Shown piece by piece: positions 26,036 to 34,257 of a DNA stretch of 64,000 nt (its first letter is position 1; the number at the start of each line of letters is the position of its first letter). The position numbers were made by a program, and so were the translations under genes. Under the pieces are notes generated by a model that was not told the origin of the DNA, ran no database searches, and was given only the letters and a program-made list of their open reading frames with translations. Source of the stretch: Palsa-504 sp963705835 (GTDB taxonomy: Bacteria > Actinomycetota > Actinomycetes > Streptosporangiales > Streptosporangiaceae); contig CAVPLC010000047.1 of NCBI GenBank assembly GCA_963705835.1, positions 62,001 to 126,000 on the forward strand, in the 5' to 3' direction.

Positions 26036-26629
26036 GTGGGAGACCTGATCGTGCTGCGGCATAGCGAGACCGAGTGGAGCAGGGCCGGCCGGCACACGGG
26101 ACGGACGGACATCCCGCTCACCCCCCGCGGCGAGGCCGCCGCCGTGGCGCTGGCGCCGATGCTGGCCCGGCGCCACATCATGGCCGCCTTCTCCAGCCCC
26201 GCGCAGCGCGCGGCCCGGACCGCCGAGCTGGTCGGCCTGGCCGAGGCCAAGCCCGACCCGGACCTGTGGGAATGGGATTACGGCGGCTACGAGGGCCTGA
26301 CCACGCCGCAGATCCAGGAGCGGCGCCCGGGCTGGTACCTGTGGCGGGACGGCGTGATCCCCGGCGACGCCGCGCATCCCGGCGAGACGGTGCAGCAGGT
26401 GGGCGCCCGGGTGGACCGGGTGCTGGCCCGGGTCGAGCCGCTGCTGGCCGACGGCGACGTCGTGCTGGTCGCGCACGGCCACGTGCTGCGTATCCTGACC
26501 GCTCGCTTCCTGCAGCTGGAGCCGACGGACGGGAAGCTGTTCCGGCTGGACACCGGGACGGTCAGCACGCTCGGACTGGAGCACGACGAGCCGGTCATCC
26601 TGTCCTGGAACGTGCCGCCGGCGCCCTAG
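26036..26629 (+). CDS. Histidine phosphatase family protein
   Basis: A 197-residue phosphoglycerate-mutase-like phosphatase. LIVLRHSETEWS carries the catalytic His in the RHG-type motif (Ser replaces Gly), WEWDYGGYEGLTT gives the conserved acid region and VLVAHGHVLRIL the second catalytic His. The substrate is unknown (sugar phosphates are usual). Starts at GTG 26036 with no leader; ends in CTAG, shared with the stop of the convergent oxidoreductase. Confidence 0.88.
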   Translation: MGDLIVLRHSETEWSRAGRHTGRTDIPLTPRGEAAAVALAPMLARRHIMAAFSSPAQRAARTAELVGLAEAKPDPDLWEWDYGGYEGLTTPQIQERRPGWYLWRDGVIPGDAAHPGETVQQVGARVDRVLARVEPLLADGDVVLVAHGHVLRILTARFLQLEPTDGKLFRLDTGTVSTLGLEHDEPVILSWNVPPAP

Positions 26630-27579
26630 CTTACGGTCAGGACCACGTTGCCGGTCTTCTGCCCAGTGTCGACGTAGCGGTTCGCCTCGATCACGTCCTC
26701 CAGCGGGTAGCTCCGGTCGATGACCGCGCGGTACTGGCCCGCCTCCATGAGGCCCTTCAGGAACACGACGTCCTGCTTGGTGTAGTGCGGGGGGATCGGG
26801 AAGATCACCTTCTTGTCCCTGAACCGGGTCCACTGGGCCAGGAGCAGGTTGTGAAGCTGATCGGTGGCCAGGTAGATCCCGCCCGGTTTGAGTGAGTTCC
26901 GGCATCGCCGGAATGTCTGCTTGCCGACGGCGTCGAAGATGACGTCGTAGGTCTGGCCGTTCCTGGTGAAGTCTTCGCGGGTGTAGTCGATGACCCGGTC
27001 GGCGCCCAGCGACCGGACGAGCTCGAGGTTCTTGGTGTTGGTCACCCCTGTGACGTCGGCCTCGTAGTACCTGGACAGCTGGACCGCCGCGGTGCCGATG
27101 GACCCCGACGCGCCGTAGACGAGGATGCTCCGGCCCTTCCGGACGTCGGCCGGGCGCAGGCCCATCAGGGCCAGGATCACCCCGTCGCAGACCGCGGCGG
27201 CTTCCTCGAAGCTCACGCCCGCCGGCTTGGGCGCCAGCGCGGCGCTTTCCCGCATGCAGACGTATTCCGCGTGCGCGCCGAACTTCCAGGCCCTGACGCC
27301 GAAGACCGCGTCACCGGGCCGGAACTCGGTGACGGTCGGGCCGGCGGCCTCGACCTCGCCGGCCAGCTCGGTACCGAGAATGCGGTGCCGCGGCCGGCGC
27401 AGGCCGGTGAGCAGGCGGGCCACGGCCGGGCTGCCCTGGCGAGTCTCGGTGTCCGACCGGTTGACCGTGGTGGCCCGAATCCTGATCAGGACCTCGTCCG
27501 GGCCGGGGACAGGCCGCGGGACCTCGACGATCCGCAGGACGTCCGGCGGCCCGTACCGGTCGCAGACCACTGCCTTCAT
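26626..27579 (-). CDS. NAD(P)-dependent quinone-oxidoreductase-like MDR protein
   Basis: A 317-residue medium-chain reductase: GroES-like half (MKAVVCDRYGPPDVLRIVEV, LGTELAGEVEAAG) and Rossmann half (ILVYGASGSIGTAAVQLSR). The structural-zinc cysteines are absent, as in quinone or enone reductases. Likely a soluble NADPH-dependent reductase of activated double bonds. Ends 12 bases before the DoxX-like gene on the same strand, which it follows; may be co-transcribed with cutA. Confidence 0.88.
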   Translation of the reverse strand: MKAVVCDRYGPPDVLRIVEVPRPVPGPDEVLIRIRATTVNRSDTETRQGSPAVARLLTGLRRPRHRILGTELAGEVEAAGPTVTEFRPGDAVFGVRAWKFGAHAEYVCMRESAALAPKPAGVSFEEAAAVCDGVILALMGLRPADVRKGRSILVYGASGSIGTAAVQLSRYYEADVTGVTNTKNLELVRSLGADRVIDYTREDFTRNGQTYDVIFDAVGKQTFRRCRNSLKPGGIYLATDQLHNLLLAQWTRFRDKKVIFPIPPHYTKQDVVFLKGLMEAGQYRAVIDRSYPLEDVIEANRYVDTGQKTGNVVLTVS

Positions 27580-27591
27580 GGCTCCTCCGGT

Positions 27592-28119
27592 CTAGTTGCG
27601 CAGCACCAGACGCTGGTTCGTGCTGCCGGTCAGGCAGAGCGCGAGGCCGAGCACGCCGAGGTCGCGCAGGGTGGTGTCGGACAGTCCGTTGACCGCCAGC
27701 GCGATCACGATCTCCAGCAGCAGCACGCTGGCGATCGCGGCCGCGGCGCGCGGGGCGATGCCCGCGATCAGCGCGGCGGCCAGCACCAGCAAGACCCAAC
27801 CGTGCGCCAGCACCAAGACGATGGCCAGCGACGAGGACTCCGAGATCACCGGCACGTACCCGGTCCACTCACCGGGCAACACCAGCTCGTGGTAACCGAA
27901 CCACAACAGGACCACGCCGAGCAGGACCCGCGCCACCGTGGGGGCCCAGTCCGCCGCCACGGCGCCGACCAGGTCCAAGCCGGCGCGCAGCCCGCTAGCG
28001 GATGCCGGTTCCGCTTCCGGCTTTGTGCCGGGCGCGGCTGCGGCTTTCTGCGGCCGGGTGGCGCCTTCCGGCGATCGCGGCCGGCCGCTCGCCCAGCCTG
28101 CGCTCTTATCACGGCTCAT
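27592..28119 (-). CDS. DoxX-like integral membrane protein
   Basis: A 175-residue protein with a polar, proline/alanine-rich N-terminus of about 55 residues and four predicted membrane segments (RVLLGVVLLWFGYHELV; SSLAIVLVLAHGWVLLV; the Ala-rich IASVLLLEIVIALAV; LGVLGLALCL). RVLLGVVLLWFGYHEL resembles the first helix of DoxX/TQO-like quinone-linked proteins. ATG 28119 overlaps the preceding stop (ATGA). Function not established. Confidence 0.7.
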   Translation of the reverse strand: MSRDKSAGWASGRPRSPEGATRPQKAAAAPGTKPEAEPASASGLRAGLDLVGAVAADWAPTVARVLLGVVLLWFGYHELVLPGEWTGYVPVISESSSLAIVLVLAHGWVLLVLAAALIAGIAPRAAAAIASVLLLEIVIALAVNGLSDTTLRDLGVLGLALCLTGSTNQRLVLRN

Positions 28120-28685
28120 GACACGACCTGTCCCCGCAGGTTGGTCACGACGAGGGCGTCGTCGCCGAGGTTGTAGTCGACGTCACCGCTGTCGTCGCCG
28201 AGGTTGCTCTCGATGACGTACACCTTGCCGCCGCCGGAGTAGAACTGGGCCGAGGGCAGCGGCTGTCCGGTCACCCCGGCCCGCACCGAGATGCCGCCGG
28301 TCTGCCGGGTGACCTGGATGGTCAGCCCGCTCATCGCCTGCTGGGCTGGCGTGCTCAGGCTTCCTGGCCAGACGAGATAGGCGAACGAGGCGTACGGCTC
28401 GGAGCTGAGCGGCGGGCCCGCGCTGGCCGTGGCGCTCGGGGTGGCCGACGGGGTGGCCGTGGCGCTCGGGGTCGCGCTGGCCGAGGATGTCGCGCTGGCC
28501 CGTGCGGTGGGGGTGGCTGGTGATGCGGTCGGGGTGCGCGTGGGCGCGGAGCCGCCCAACCCGCCGACACTCGGGGCGACCAGACCGGTGCCACGCTGCG
28601 ACCAGCCGATGATGGCCAGGGCCACGCCGACGAGCCCGACGATCACCAGCACGGTGAGCCCGCGCGGCCCGACCGGACTGGTCAA
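28116..28685 (-). CDS. Membrane-anchored protein with Thr/Ser/Pro/Ala linker
   Basis: A 189-residue protein with one N-terminal membrane segment (GLTVLVIVGLVGVALAIIG), then a 55-residue low-complexity Ser/Thr/Ala/Pro stretch, then a 75-residue globular outer domain containing YLVWPGSLSTPAQQAM and YVIESNLGDDSGDVDYN. Single-pass topology with the C-terminus outside is likely. TTG 28685 overlaps the cutA stop. No known family recognised; such modules in actinobacteria are often cell-surface proteins. Confidence 0.7.
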   Translation of the reverse strand: MTSPVGPRGLTVLVIVGLVGVALAIIGWSQRGTGLVAPSVGGLGGSAPTRTPTASPATPTARASATSSASATPSATATPSATPSATASAGPPLSSEPYASFAYLVWPGSLSTPAQQAMSGLTIQVTRQTGGISVRAGVTGQPLPSAQFYSGGGKVYVIESNLGDDSGDVDYNLGDDALVVTNLRGQVVS

Positions 28686-29032
28686 CCTGAAGCTCCCTGC
28701 GTGGGGCGGGTTTCCTCCCGCATCCAGGTTAGGTACGCGGCCGATCCGGTCACGATGGGCAGGGCGATGATCTCGGGCTCGTCGTAGCTGTGCCGTTCGG
28801 TGAGAAAGGCGGCTAGCTCGTCGTAACGGTCGACGGGAAGCTTGAGGAGTACGAGCCACTCCTCGGCTCGTTCCAGGTCTCCGTCCCACCAGTACACAGA
28901 CGCCACGGGACCGGCCACCTGGGCGCACGCGGCCAGCCGGGCCTCGACCGCGGCGCGCGAGAGTTCCATGGCCTCCGCGCGCGTATCGGTCGTCGTCTGC
29001 ACCTGGAGGTACTGAACCCCAAGGTCCGTCAT
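28682..29032 (-). CDS. cutA: Divalent-ion tolerance protein CutA
   Basis: A 116-residue trimeric alpha/beta protein. Conserved pieces are RLAACAQVAGPVASVYWWDG, EEWLVLLKLP and HSYDEPEIIALPI, all standard CutA motifs. Linked to copper/divalent-ion tolerance in E. coli, but the molecular function is still unclear. It heads a run cutA, membrane protein, DoxX-like with 4-base overlaps, divergent from purC with about 60 bases between. Confidence 0.92.
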   Translation of the reverse strand: MTDLGVQYLQVQTTTDTRAEAMELSRAAVEARLAACAQVAGPVASVYWWDGDLERAEEWLVLLKLPVDRYDELAAFLTERHSYDEPEIIALPIVTGSAAYLTWMREETRPTQGASG

Positions 29033-29094
29033 GGCCCTGATCGTACGCCGGCCGGGCCCTAGTACGCTGGCCCCGCAGGTGCGGAGGAGCGTGC

Positions 29095-29928
29095 GTGGAA
29101 CTGCTGTATTCGGGCAAGGTCCGGGATCTTTACGCCGACGGCGACGATCTCATCATGGTCGCCTCGGACCGGGTCAGCGTGTACGACGTGGTGCTGCCCA
29201 CGCCGATACCGGACAAGGGCCGGGTGCTGACCCAGCTGTCGCTGTGGTGGTTCGGGCAGCTCACCGGCGTGATCGCCAACCACGTGATCTCCGGTACCGA
29301 CGTTCCCGCACAGTGGGCGGGACGCGCGATCAGGTGCCGTGGCCTGCGGATGCTCCCGGTGGAGTGCATCGCCCGCGGGTACCTGGCCGGGCTCGGACTA
29401 GTGTCCTATAACGAGACCGGTACGATCTGCGGCGTGCGGCTGCCGCCCGGTCTCGGCGAGGGTTCCCGGCTGCCGGAACCGGTGTTCACGCCCACCACGA
29501 AGGCCCCGGCCGGCCACGACCAGCCGATGACGGCGGCCGAAGTGGCCGAGCTGGTCGGCGCGCCGGTGGCGGCCGACCTCGAGCGGGTCACCCTGGAGGT
29601 CTACCGCCGCGGAGCCGAGCTCGCCGCGTCACGGGGCATCATCATCGCCGACACCAAGCTCGAGTTCGGGCTGCTGGACGACGGCACGCTGATGCTGGCC
29701 GACGAGGTGCTGACGCCCGATTCGTCGCGTTTCTGGCTGGCCTCGGAGTGGCAGCCCGGCCGCCCGCAGCGCTCGCTGGACAAGCAGTTCCTCCGCGACT
29801 GGTCTTCGGGCCTGGACTGGGACCGCCGGCCGCCCGGCCCGCCGGTACCGCCCGACATCGTGGCCGCGACACGGGAGCGCTACCTGGAGCTGTACTCGCG
29901 CCTGACTTCGGCAGGACTCGATGGCTGA
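29095..29928 (+). CDS. purC: SAICAR synthetase
   Basis: A 277-residue purine-biosynthesis enzyme joining CAIR and aspartate. LLYSGKVRDLYADGDDLIMV, RVSVYDVVLPTPIPDKG, CIARGYLAGLG, IIADTKLEFGL, LADEVLTPDSSRFW and SLDKQFLRDW are all diagnostic. GTG 29095 has GGAGGAG about 7 bases upstream. It is not beside other pur genes here; the ABC unit follows within 15 bases. Confidence 0.96.
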   Translation: MELLYSGKVRDLYADGDDLIMVASDRVSVYDVVLPTPIPDKGRVLTQLSLWWFGQLTGVIANHVISGTDVPAQWAGRAIRCRGLRMLPVECIARGYLAGLGLVSYNETGTICGVRLPPGLGEGSRLPEPVFTPTTKAPAGHDQPMTAAEVAELVGAPVAADLERVTLEVYRRGAELAASRGIIIADTKLEFGLLDDGTLMLADEVLTPDSSRFWLASEWQPGRPQRSLDKQFLRDWSSGLDWDRRPPGPPVPPDIVAATRERYLELYSRLTSAGLDG

Positions 29929-29942
29929 GCCGGCCTCGATGA

Positions 29943-30770
29943 GTGAGCCCGGCCTCGAGGGCTGGCCCGGCCCTGGTGCTGCGGGCCCGGAGGCTGCGGG
30001 CCGCCCGGGGCGTCGTGGTGGCCAGGGACGTGGCGCTGACCGCGTCGCGCGGCGAGGTCGTCGCGGTGGAGGGCCCGAACGGCTCGGGCAAGACCACGCT
30101 GCTCGCGGCGGCGGCCGGGCTGCTGCCGACCGGAAGCGCGAGCGTCAGGCCCCGTTCGGTCGGTTACTCGCCCGAACGCGCCGGGGCATTCCCCCGCATC
30201 GCCTTGCATCAATGGCTGACCGGGCTGGGCCGCACCTCAGGGCTCGCCCGCGACGAATCGGCCCGCCGCACCGGGGACCTGCTGAGCAGGCTCGGCCTGG
30301 CGCACGTGTCGCAGGTTCCGCTGCAGGCACTGTCACGGGGGAACGCGCAGCGCGCCCTGGTCGCACAGGCTCTCATCGCCGATCCGGACCTGGTGGTGCT
30401 GGACGAGCCGACCGGCGGCCTGGACAGCGAGGGCGTGGCCAGGGTGGTCGCCGAGATCGAGCGCGCGGCGAGCCGCCAGGCGGTGGTGCTCGTGGCCCGG
30501 CATCCCACGGCGCCGCTGCCATTGCCGCCCGGCGTGACCTGGCAGCTGCGCGACGGCGGGGTCGGCGCCTCGCCGCGGTCGGCGGTCACCGGGCTGCCGG
30601 GCGCAGCGGCCGCCGAGGGCACGATGGAGGTGGAGACCGGCGACGGCGTCATCCAGCGGGTAGACGAGGCGGGGCTGCCGGAGTTGCTGCGGGCGTCGCT
30701 GGACGCCGGCCTGGTCATCCGCCGGGTGCAGCCGGCGGCACGGCCTTCGCCTGCGGGCGGCTCAGCCGGC
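29943..30770 (+). CDS. ABC transporter ATP-binding protein, probable 3' frameshift
   Basis: ATPase domain of about 230 residues: Walker A EGPNGSGKTTLL, signature-like QALSRGNAQRALVAQAL, Walker B LVVLDEPTGGLDSEG and a short tail (VIQRVDEAGLPELLRASLDA). The signature LSRGN is a weak form of LSGGQ. The frame stays open to 31295, but after about 30740 the coding signal moves to the next frame, where the membrane protein lies. Either one base is extra (one fused protein) or the real stop is hidden by an indel; a TGA at 30782-30784 in the third frame would give a normal short overlap. Confidence 0.75.
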
Positions 30771-30771
30771 C

Positions 30772-31254
30772 TTGCTGGCTCTGACGTCGAGGCCGGCGCA
30801 CCGGGTGGACGGCCGGGAACTGGGCCGCGCCTTCGCCGCCCACGCCGGCGGCCGGGCGCGGGCGCATCTCGCGACCGACCTGGGCCTGGTGCCGTTCGCG
30901 GCGGCGCTCACCGCGGCCGCTCTCATCTGGCCGCTGGTCACCCAGGGCGGGCAGCCGCATCCGCAGTCGCTGGACATCAAGATCGTCGTGCTGCACCTGG
31001 CCGCGGCGCTGTTCGGGGCGGGAGTCGGCTCGGTCCTCGCGCTGCTCGAGCGGGCCGGCTGGCGGCTGATCGCCGCCGTGGCCCTGTACCTCGCACTGCT
31101 GGTGTTCCGGCACACGCCGCTGACCCCGCTGCTCAGGTTGAGCACGCACGCCACCACGCTGCAGACCTCGGTCACGAGTCAGGTCGCCCTGCTCAGCATC
31201 CCCGGCGCGATCCTGGTCGCGGCGGCGGCATTCCTGGTCACCCGGCTGACGTGA
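30772..31254 (+). CDS. Membrane protein paired with the ABC ATPase
   Basis: A 160-residue protein from TTG 30772 with a 45-residue polar start and about four membrane segments (GLVPFAAALTAAALIWPLV; KIVVLHLAAALFGAGVGSVL; LIAAVALYLALLVF; VALLSIPGAILVAAAAFLV). Probably the membrane partner of the preceding ATPase, or the C-terminal half of one fused protein if a base near 30740 is spurious. No transported substrate can be inferred. Its TGA abuts the stop of the convergent methyltransferase (TGATCA). Confidence 0.65.
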   Translation: MLALTSRPAHRVDGRELGRAFAAHAGGRARAHLATDLGLVPFAAALTAAALIWPLVTQGGQPHPQSLDIKIVVLHLAAALFGAGVGSVLALLERAGWRLIAAVALYLALLVFRHTPLTPLLRLSTHATTLQTSVTSQVALLSIPGAILVAAAAFLVTRLT

Positions 31255-31983
31255 TCACGACGCCGTGCGGGCTCGCTCGCTCTCGCCTGATTTGACGCAG
31301 GTGTAGGCGCCGTAGAGCCTCCCGTCGAAATCCGCGGAAACGATCTCGAAGCCGGTCGCGGCGAGCATGGGCTCGAGCAGCCACCGGTAGGTGCTGAACT
31401 CGGTGCGGATGTGCTCGGCGTAGTCCCCGGCGGTGTACCCGTCGGCGGGATCGGATGCGGCGTACTCGAACCAGCCGCGGAACACCCGGGCAGCCTCGGA
31501 GGGGCTGAAGTCGTAGATCAGGTCGCGCAGCCGGAGCACCCCGCCGGGCCGCATCATCCCCGCGATGCGATCCAGCGCTACCGCCTTCCAGAAATCGGGC
31601 AGCTGGTGCAGCGCGTTGCGGGTGTACACGCCATCCGCCGGCGGACGGGAACGCTCATAGCTGAGGAAGCCAGCCCGGGCGACGTCCATGTTGGCCAGCC
31701 CCGCGGCCGCCGCTCGCTCGCGCAGCACGGCGACCATGGCCGGCGAGACATCGATCGCCGTCACGTGCCCGAACCGCCGCGCGGCGGCGAGCGAGAACTG
31801 CCCGGACCCGGCACCGAAATCCAGCACCTCGGAGGTCCCGTCCAGGCCGTGCGCCTCGAAGACGGCCAGGTCCTCGGCCGGGTCGGGATAACCCTGCTTC
31901 CGGTCGTAACCGGCCACGAAGGCCGGGTCGAGGTGTTCGGGTCCCGCGTGCGCCAGTTCGTCGATCATCCAGGACTCAGTCAT
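31255..31983 (-). CDS. SAM-dependent methyltransferase
   Basis: A 242-residue class I methyltransferase: EVLDFGAGSGQFSLAAARRF is motif I, VTAIDVSPAMVAVLRERA motif II and VYTRNALHQLPDFWKAV motif IV. ATG 31983 fits where homology starts (MTESWMIDELAH); the ORF continues upstream into the divergent marR region without support. Substrate unknown. Divergent from the MarR gene, whose operator-like repeat lies between them, so MarR control is plausible. Confidence 0.85.
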   Translation of the reverse strand: MTESWMIDELAHAGPEHLDPAFVAGYDRKQGYPDPAEDLAVFEAHGLDGTSEVLDFGAGSGQFSLAAARRFGHVTAIDVSPAMVAVLRERAAAAGLANMDVARAGFLSYERSRPPADGVYTRNALHQLPDFWKAVALDRIAGMMRPGGVLRLRDLIYDFSPSEAARVFRGWFEYAASDPADGYTAGDYAEHIRTEFSTYRWLLEPMLAATGFEIVSADFDGRLYGAYTCVKSGESERARTAS

Positions 31984-32035
31984 GAGCCCCATTCTCCCCA
32001 CGGCTGCGACCCGCTTTGCCCCGTGCGCTAGATAC

Positions 32036-32070
32036 TCCGATATCGTATAATCCATTCTCGTGATATCCGA
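32036..32070. promoter_or_regulatory. marR promoter and operator-like inverted repeat
   Basis: TATAAT at 32046-32051 ends 8 bases before GTG 32060, the geometry of a leaderless transcript. Around it, TCCGATATC (32036-32044) and GATATCCGA (32062-32070) form an inverted repeat with one mismatch and a 17-base spacer covering the -10 and start codon: a good site for MarR autorepression. Confidence 0.55.
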
Positions 32071-32488
32071 AAATGGACTACCTGGGCCGGTGCTGGCTCT
32101 GCAGCGGACCACGCACTGCACCCTGCATGCGCTCGGCAGCGCGCTGGCCGACCTGAACCTGGGCGCCGCCGAGATCAACGTGCTGGCCAACCTCGCCGAC
32201 CGCGGAGCGCTCAACGTCCGCGAGCTCAGCGCCGAGACCGGCACCCGGGCCAGCACGCTGACCGGCGTCATCGACCGGCTGGAAGGCCGCGGCTACCTCA
32301 CCAGGGAGCTGGACGCCACCGACCGCCGGTCGTTCCGGCTTCCGCTGACCGGCCTGGGCCAGGCCGTGGCCGCGCGCGTGCACGCGGCGGTCACGGACAT
32401 CGAGCGTGACGCGCTCGCGGGCCTGTCCGCCAGCCAGATCGCCGGCTTCCACGCCGTCATCACCGCATTGCGAGAGGCCTGCGCATGA
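32060..32488 (+). CDS. MarR-family transcription regulator
   Basis: A 142-residue winged-helix regulator. The HTH and wing are clear: ADLNLGAAEINVLANLA, RELSAETGTRASTLTGVI and RLEGRGYLTRELDATDRRS (the DxRS wing). Dimerisation helices flank both ends. Begins at GTG right after a strong -10, probably leaderless, and overlaps the next gene by 4 bases (ATGA). Likely a repressor of its own operon and perhaps of the divergent methyltransferase; the ligand is unknown. Confidence 0.9.
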   Translation: MISENGLPGPVLALQRTTHCTLHALGSALADLNLGAAEINVLANLADRGALNVRELSAETGTRASTLTGVIDRLEGRGYLTRELDATDRRSFRLPLTGLGQAVAARVHAAVTDIERDALAGLSASQIAGFHAVITALREACA

Positions 32489-32976
32489 CCCACCACGACA
32501 TGGCACCCGGCCGGCACGGCTCCCCCGCCGCGCACGGCGCATCCGGCCCGCACGGTTCGCGGGATCCCGAGCTCACGGCGATCCTGCCCAGGATCACCGG
32601 GCCGACCGGCCAGTTCCGGCACCGCCAGCACATCAACCTCGCGTTCGAGGCGGTCCGCCGCTACGGCATGCCCGCCGCCACCGGCGTCATCTGCACCTGG
32701 ATCCGGCAGATCGCCGCGTACGAGCGGGCCCCGCAGAAGTACCACCACACGGTCTCGCAGGCCTGGGTGGAACTGGTCGCACACCACGTCGCCGCCGATC
32801 CGGAGTGCGCCGACTTCGAGGCTTTCGCCAGCCGGAATCCCGCTCTCCTGGACAAGCGCCTGCTCAGCAGGCACTACCGGTCCTCGACCCTGGCCGCCGC
32901 GCCCGCCCGCCGCGGCTGGGTCGAACCCGATCTGGTGCCGTTTCCCTGGTCCGCTCAGGACAGCACGGCTGGCTGA
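32485..32976 (+). CDS. Conserved hypothetical protein co-transcribed with marR
   Basis: A 163-residue protein with a His/Gly/Pro-rich N-terminus followed by a helical domain with several histidines: TGQFRHRQHINLAFEAVRRY, ERAPQKYHHTVSQAWVELVA and LDKRLLSRHYRSSTL. The FRHRxH and KYHHT patterns recur in uncharacterised actinobacterial proteins of this size and could bind a metal, but no function is known. Its start overlaps the marR stop, so it is likely the regulated partner of that regulator. Confidence 0.7.
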   Translation: MTHHDMAPGRHGSPAAHGASGPHGSRDPELTAILPRITGPTGQFRHRQHINLAFEAVRRYGMPAATGVICTWIRQIAAYERAPQKYHHTVSQAWVELVAHHVAADPECADFEAFASRNPALLDKRLLSRHYRSSTLAAAPARRGWVEPDLVPFPWSAQDSTAG

Positions 32977-33081
32977 TCGATCACCCAGCGCCAGCTGCCG
33001 TCCGGCTGGCAGCGGGCGAGCGCCAGGTTCCCGTTCCGGATGGCTGGCGGCTGGCCGACCGATCCGAACGACGGCAAGGGT

Positions 33082-33111
33082 TTGACCGTTTGACCTTGAC
33101 CCTTGGTCAAG
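33082..33111. promoter_or_regulatory. Cluster of TTGACC half-sites, likely MerR operator
   Basis: Three direct TTGACC copies (33082, 33090, 33096); the last pairs with GGTCAA (33105-33110) in a perfect CTTGACC-CTT-GGTCAAG palindrome (33095-33111). This is the operator type used by many actinobacterial MerR proteins, and it lies 43 bases before the MerR-PP2C start, so autoregulation is likely. Confidence 0.7.
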
Positions 33112-33153
33112 CCCCAGCATGGGTAGGTCGGTTCAGGCGGAGAAGGGACTCGC

Positions 33154-34239
33154 GTGGAGCTGCTGACGATCGGGACGTTCTCGCGGGCCTCGCGGCTGTC
33201 GCCCAAGGCGCTGCGCCTCTACGATTCGCTCGGCCTGCTGGCGCCGGCGCATGTCGACGAGGTGTCCGGCTACCGGTTCTACCGGCCGGACCAGCTCGAG
33301 CGCGCCCGCCTGGTGGCCTGGCTGCGACGGCTCGGCATGCCGCTGGCCCGTATCCAGGTGGTCTGCGACCTGGCTGCGAGCGCCCCGGACCGGGCGGCCG
33401 CGCAGGTCTCCGCCTTCTGGGCGGAGACCGAGGCCGAGCTGACCAGCCGGCGAGCCCTGGCCACCCACCTGATCAGCTACCTGTCCGGGGAGGACGCCAT
33501 GTCGGGAACAACGCCTGCGCTGGCCATCCGGTACGCCGCGCGCTCGGATATCGGCCGCCACCGTGACCGCAATCAGGACACCGCGTACGCGAGCGGCCGG
33601 CTGCTGGCCGTGGCCGACGGAATGGGAACGGCCGGCAGCCAGGCGAGCGCGGCGGTCATCGAGGCGCTCAAGCCGCTGGAGACCGCGCTGCCCGCGGGCG
33701 ACCTGCTCAACGCGATGGAGGACGCCGTCCGGCGGGCCAACCCGGTCCTGCGGGACCTGGCCGCCACCGACCCGGGGACCGGCACCACGCTGACCGCCAT
33801 GCTCTTGTCCGGGTCGCAGCTCGCCCTGGTGCACGTCGGCGACACGCGGGCCTACCTGCTGCGGGACGGCGACCTGTTCCAGATCACCCACGACCACTCG
33901 GTGGTCCAGGCCCTGCTCGACGAGGGCAAGATCACCCCGGAGGAGGCGGATTCGCACCCGCAGCGGTCGCTGCTGCTGCGCGCGATGGACGGCGAAAGAG
34001 CGACCGAGCCGGACGTCTCGCTGCACGACGCGCGGGCGGGCGACCGCTACCTGCTGTGCTCCGACGGCCTGACGGCCGTGGTGGGCGCCAGGGTGATCCA
34101 GGACGCCCTGAGCGCGCCGGGCGATGCGGAGCAAGCCGTGGACCAGCTCATCGGCCTGGCCAACGAGGCTGGCGGGCCGGATAACATCGCCTGCGTTGTC
34201 GCCGACGTGATCAAGCCACCAGCCCACTCAGCGGAGTGA
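33154..34239 (+). CDS. MerR DNA-binding domain fused to a PP2C-type protein phosphatase
   Basis: A 361-residue two-domain protein. Residues about 3-70 are a MerR winged helix (LTIGTFSRASRLSPKALRLY, VSGYRFYRPDQLERARLVAW) with a short dimer helix after it. From about residue 125 comes a PPM/PP2C phosphatase: RHRDRNQDTAYASG, LLAVADGMGTAG, GTGTTLTAMLL, HVGDTRAYLLRDG, DRYLLCSDGL and GGPDNIACVVADV, with the metal-binding aspartates present. GTG 33154 follows GAAGGGA. It faces a Ser/Thr kinase gene with 18 bases between stops. Phosphatase action on that kinase and phospho-linked control of DNA binding are inference. Confidence 0.88.
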   Translation: MELLTIGTFSRASRLSPKALRLYDSLGLLAPAHVDEVSGYRFYRPDQLERARLVAWLRRLGMPLARIQVVCDLAASAPDRAAAQVSAFWAETEAELTSRRALATHLISYLSGEDAMSGTTPALAIRYAARSDIGRHRDRNQDTAYASGRLLAVADGMGTAGSQASAAVIEALKPLETALPAGDLLNAMEDAVRRANPVLRDLAATDPGTGTTLTAMLLSGSQLALVHVGDTRAYLLRDGDLFQITHDHSVVQALLDEGKITPEEADSHPQRSLLLRAMDGERATEPDVSLHDARAGDRYLLCSDGLTAVVGARVIQDALSAPGDAEQAVDQLIGLANEAGGPDNIACVVADVIKPPAHSAE

Positions 34240-34257
34240 AACCGGGCGTTCACCTTG

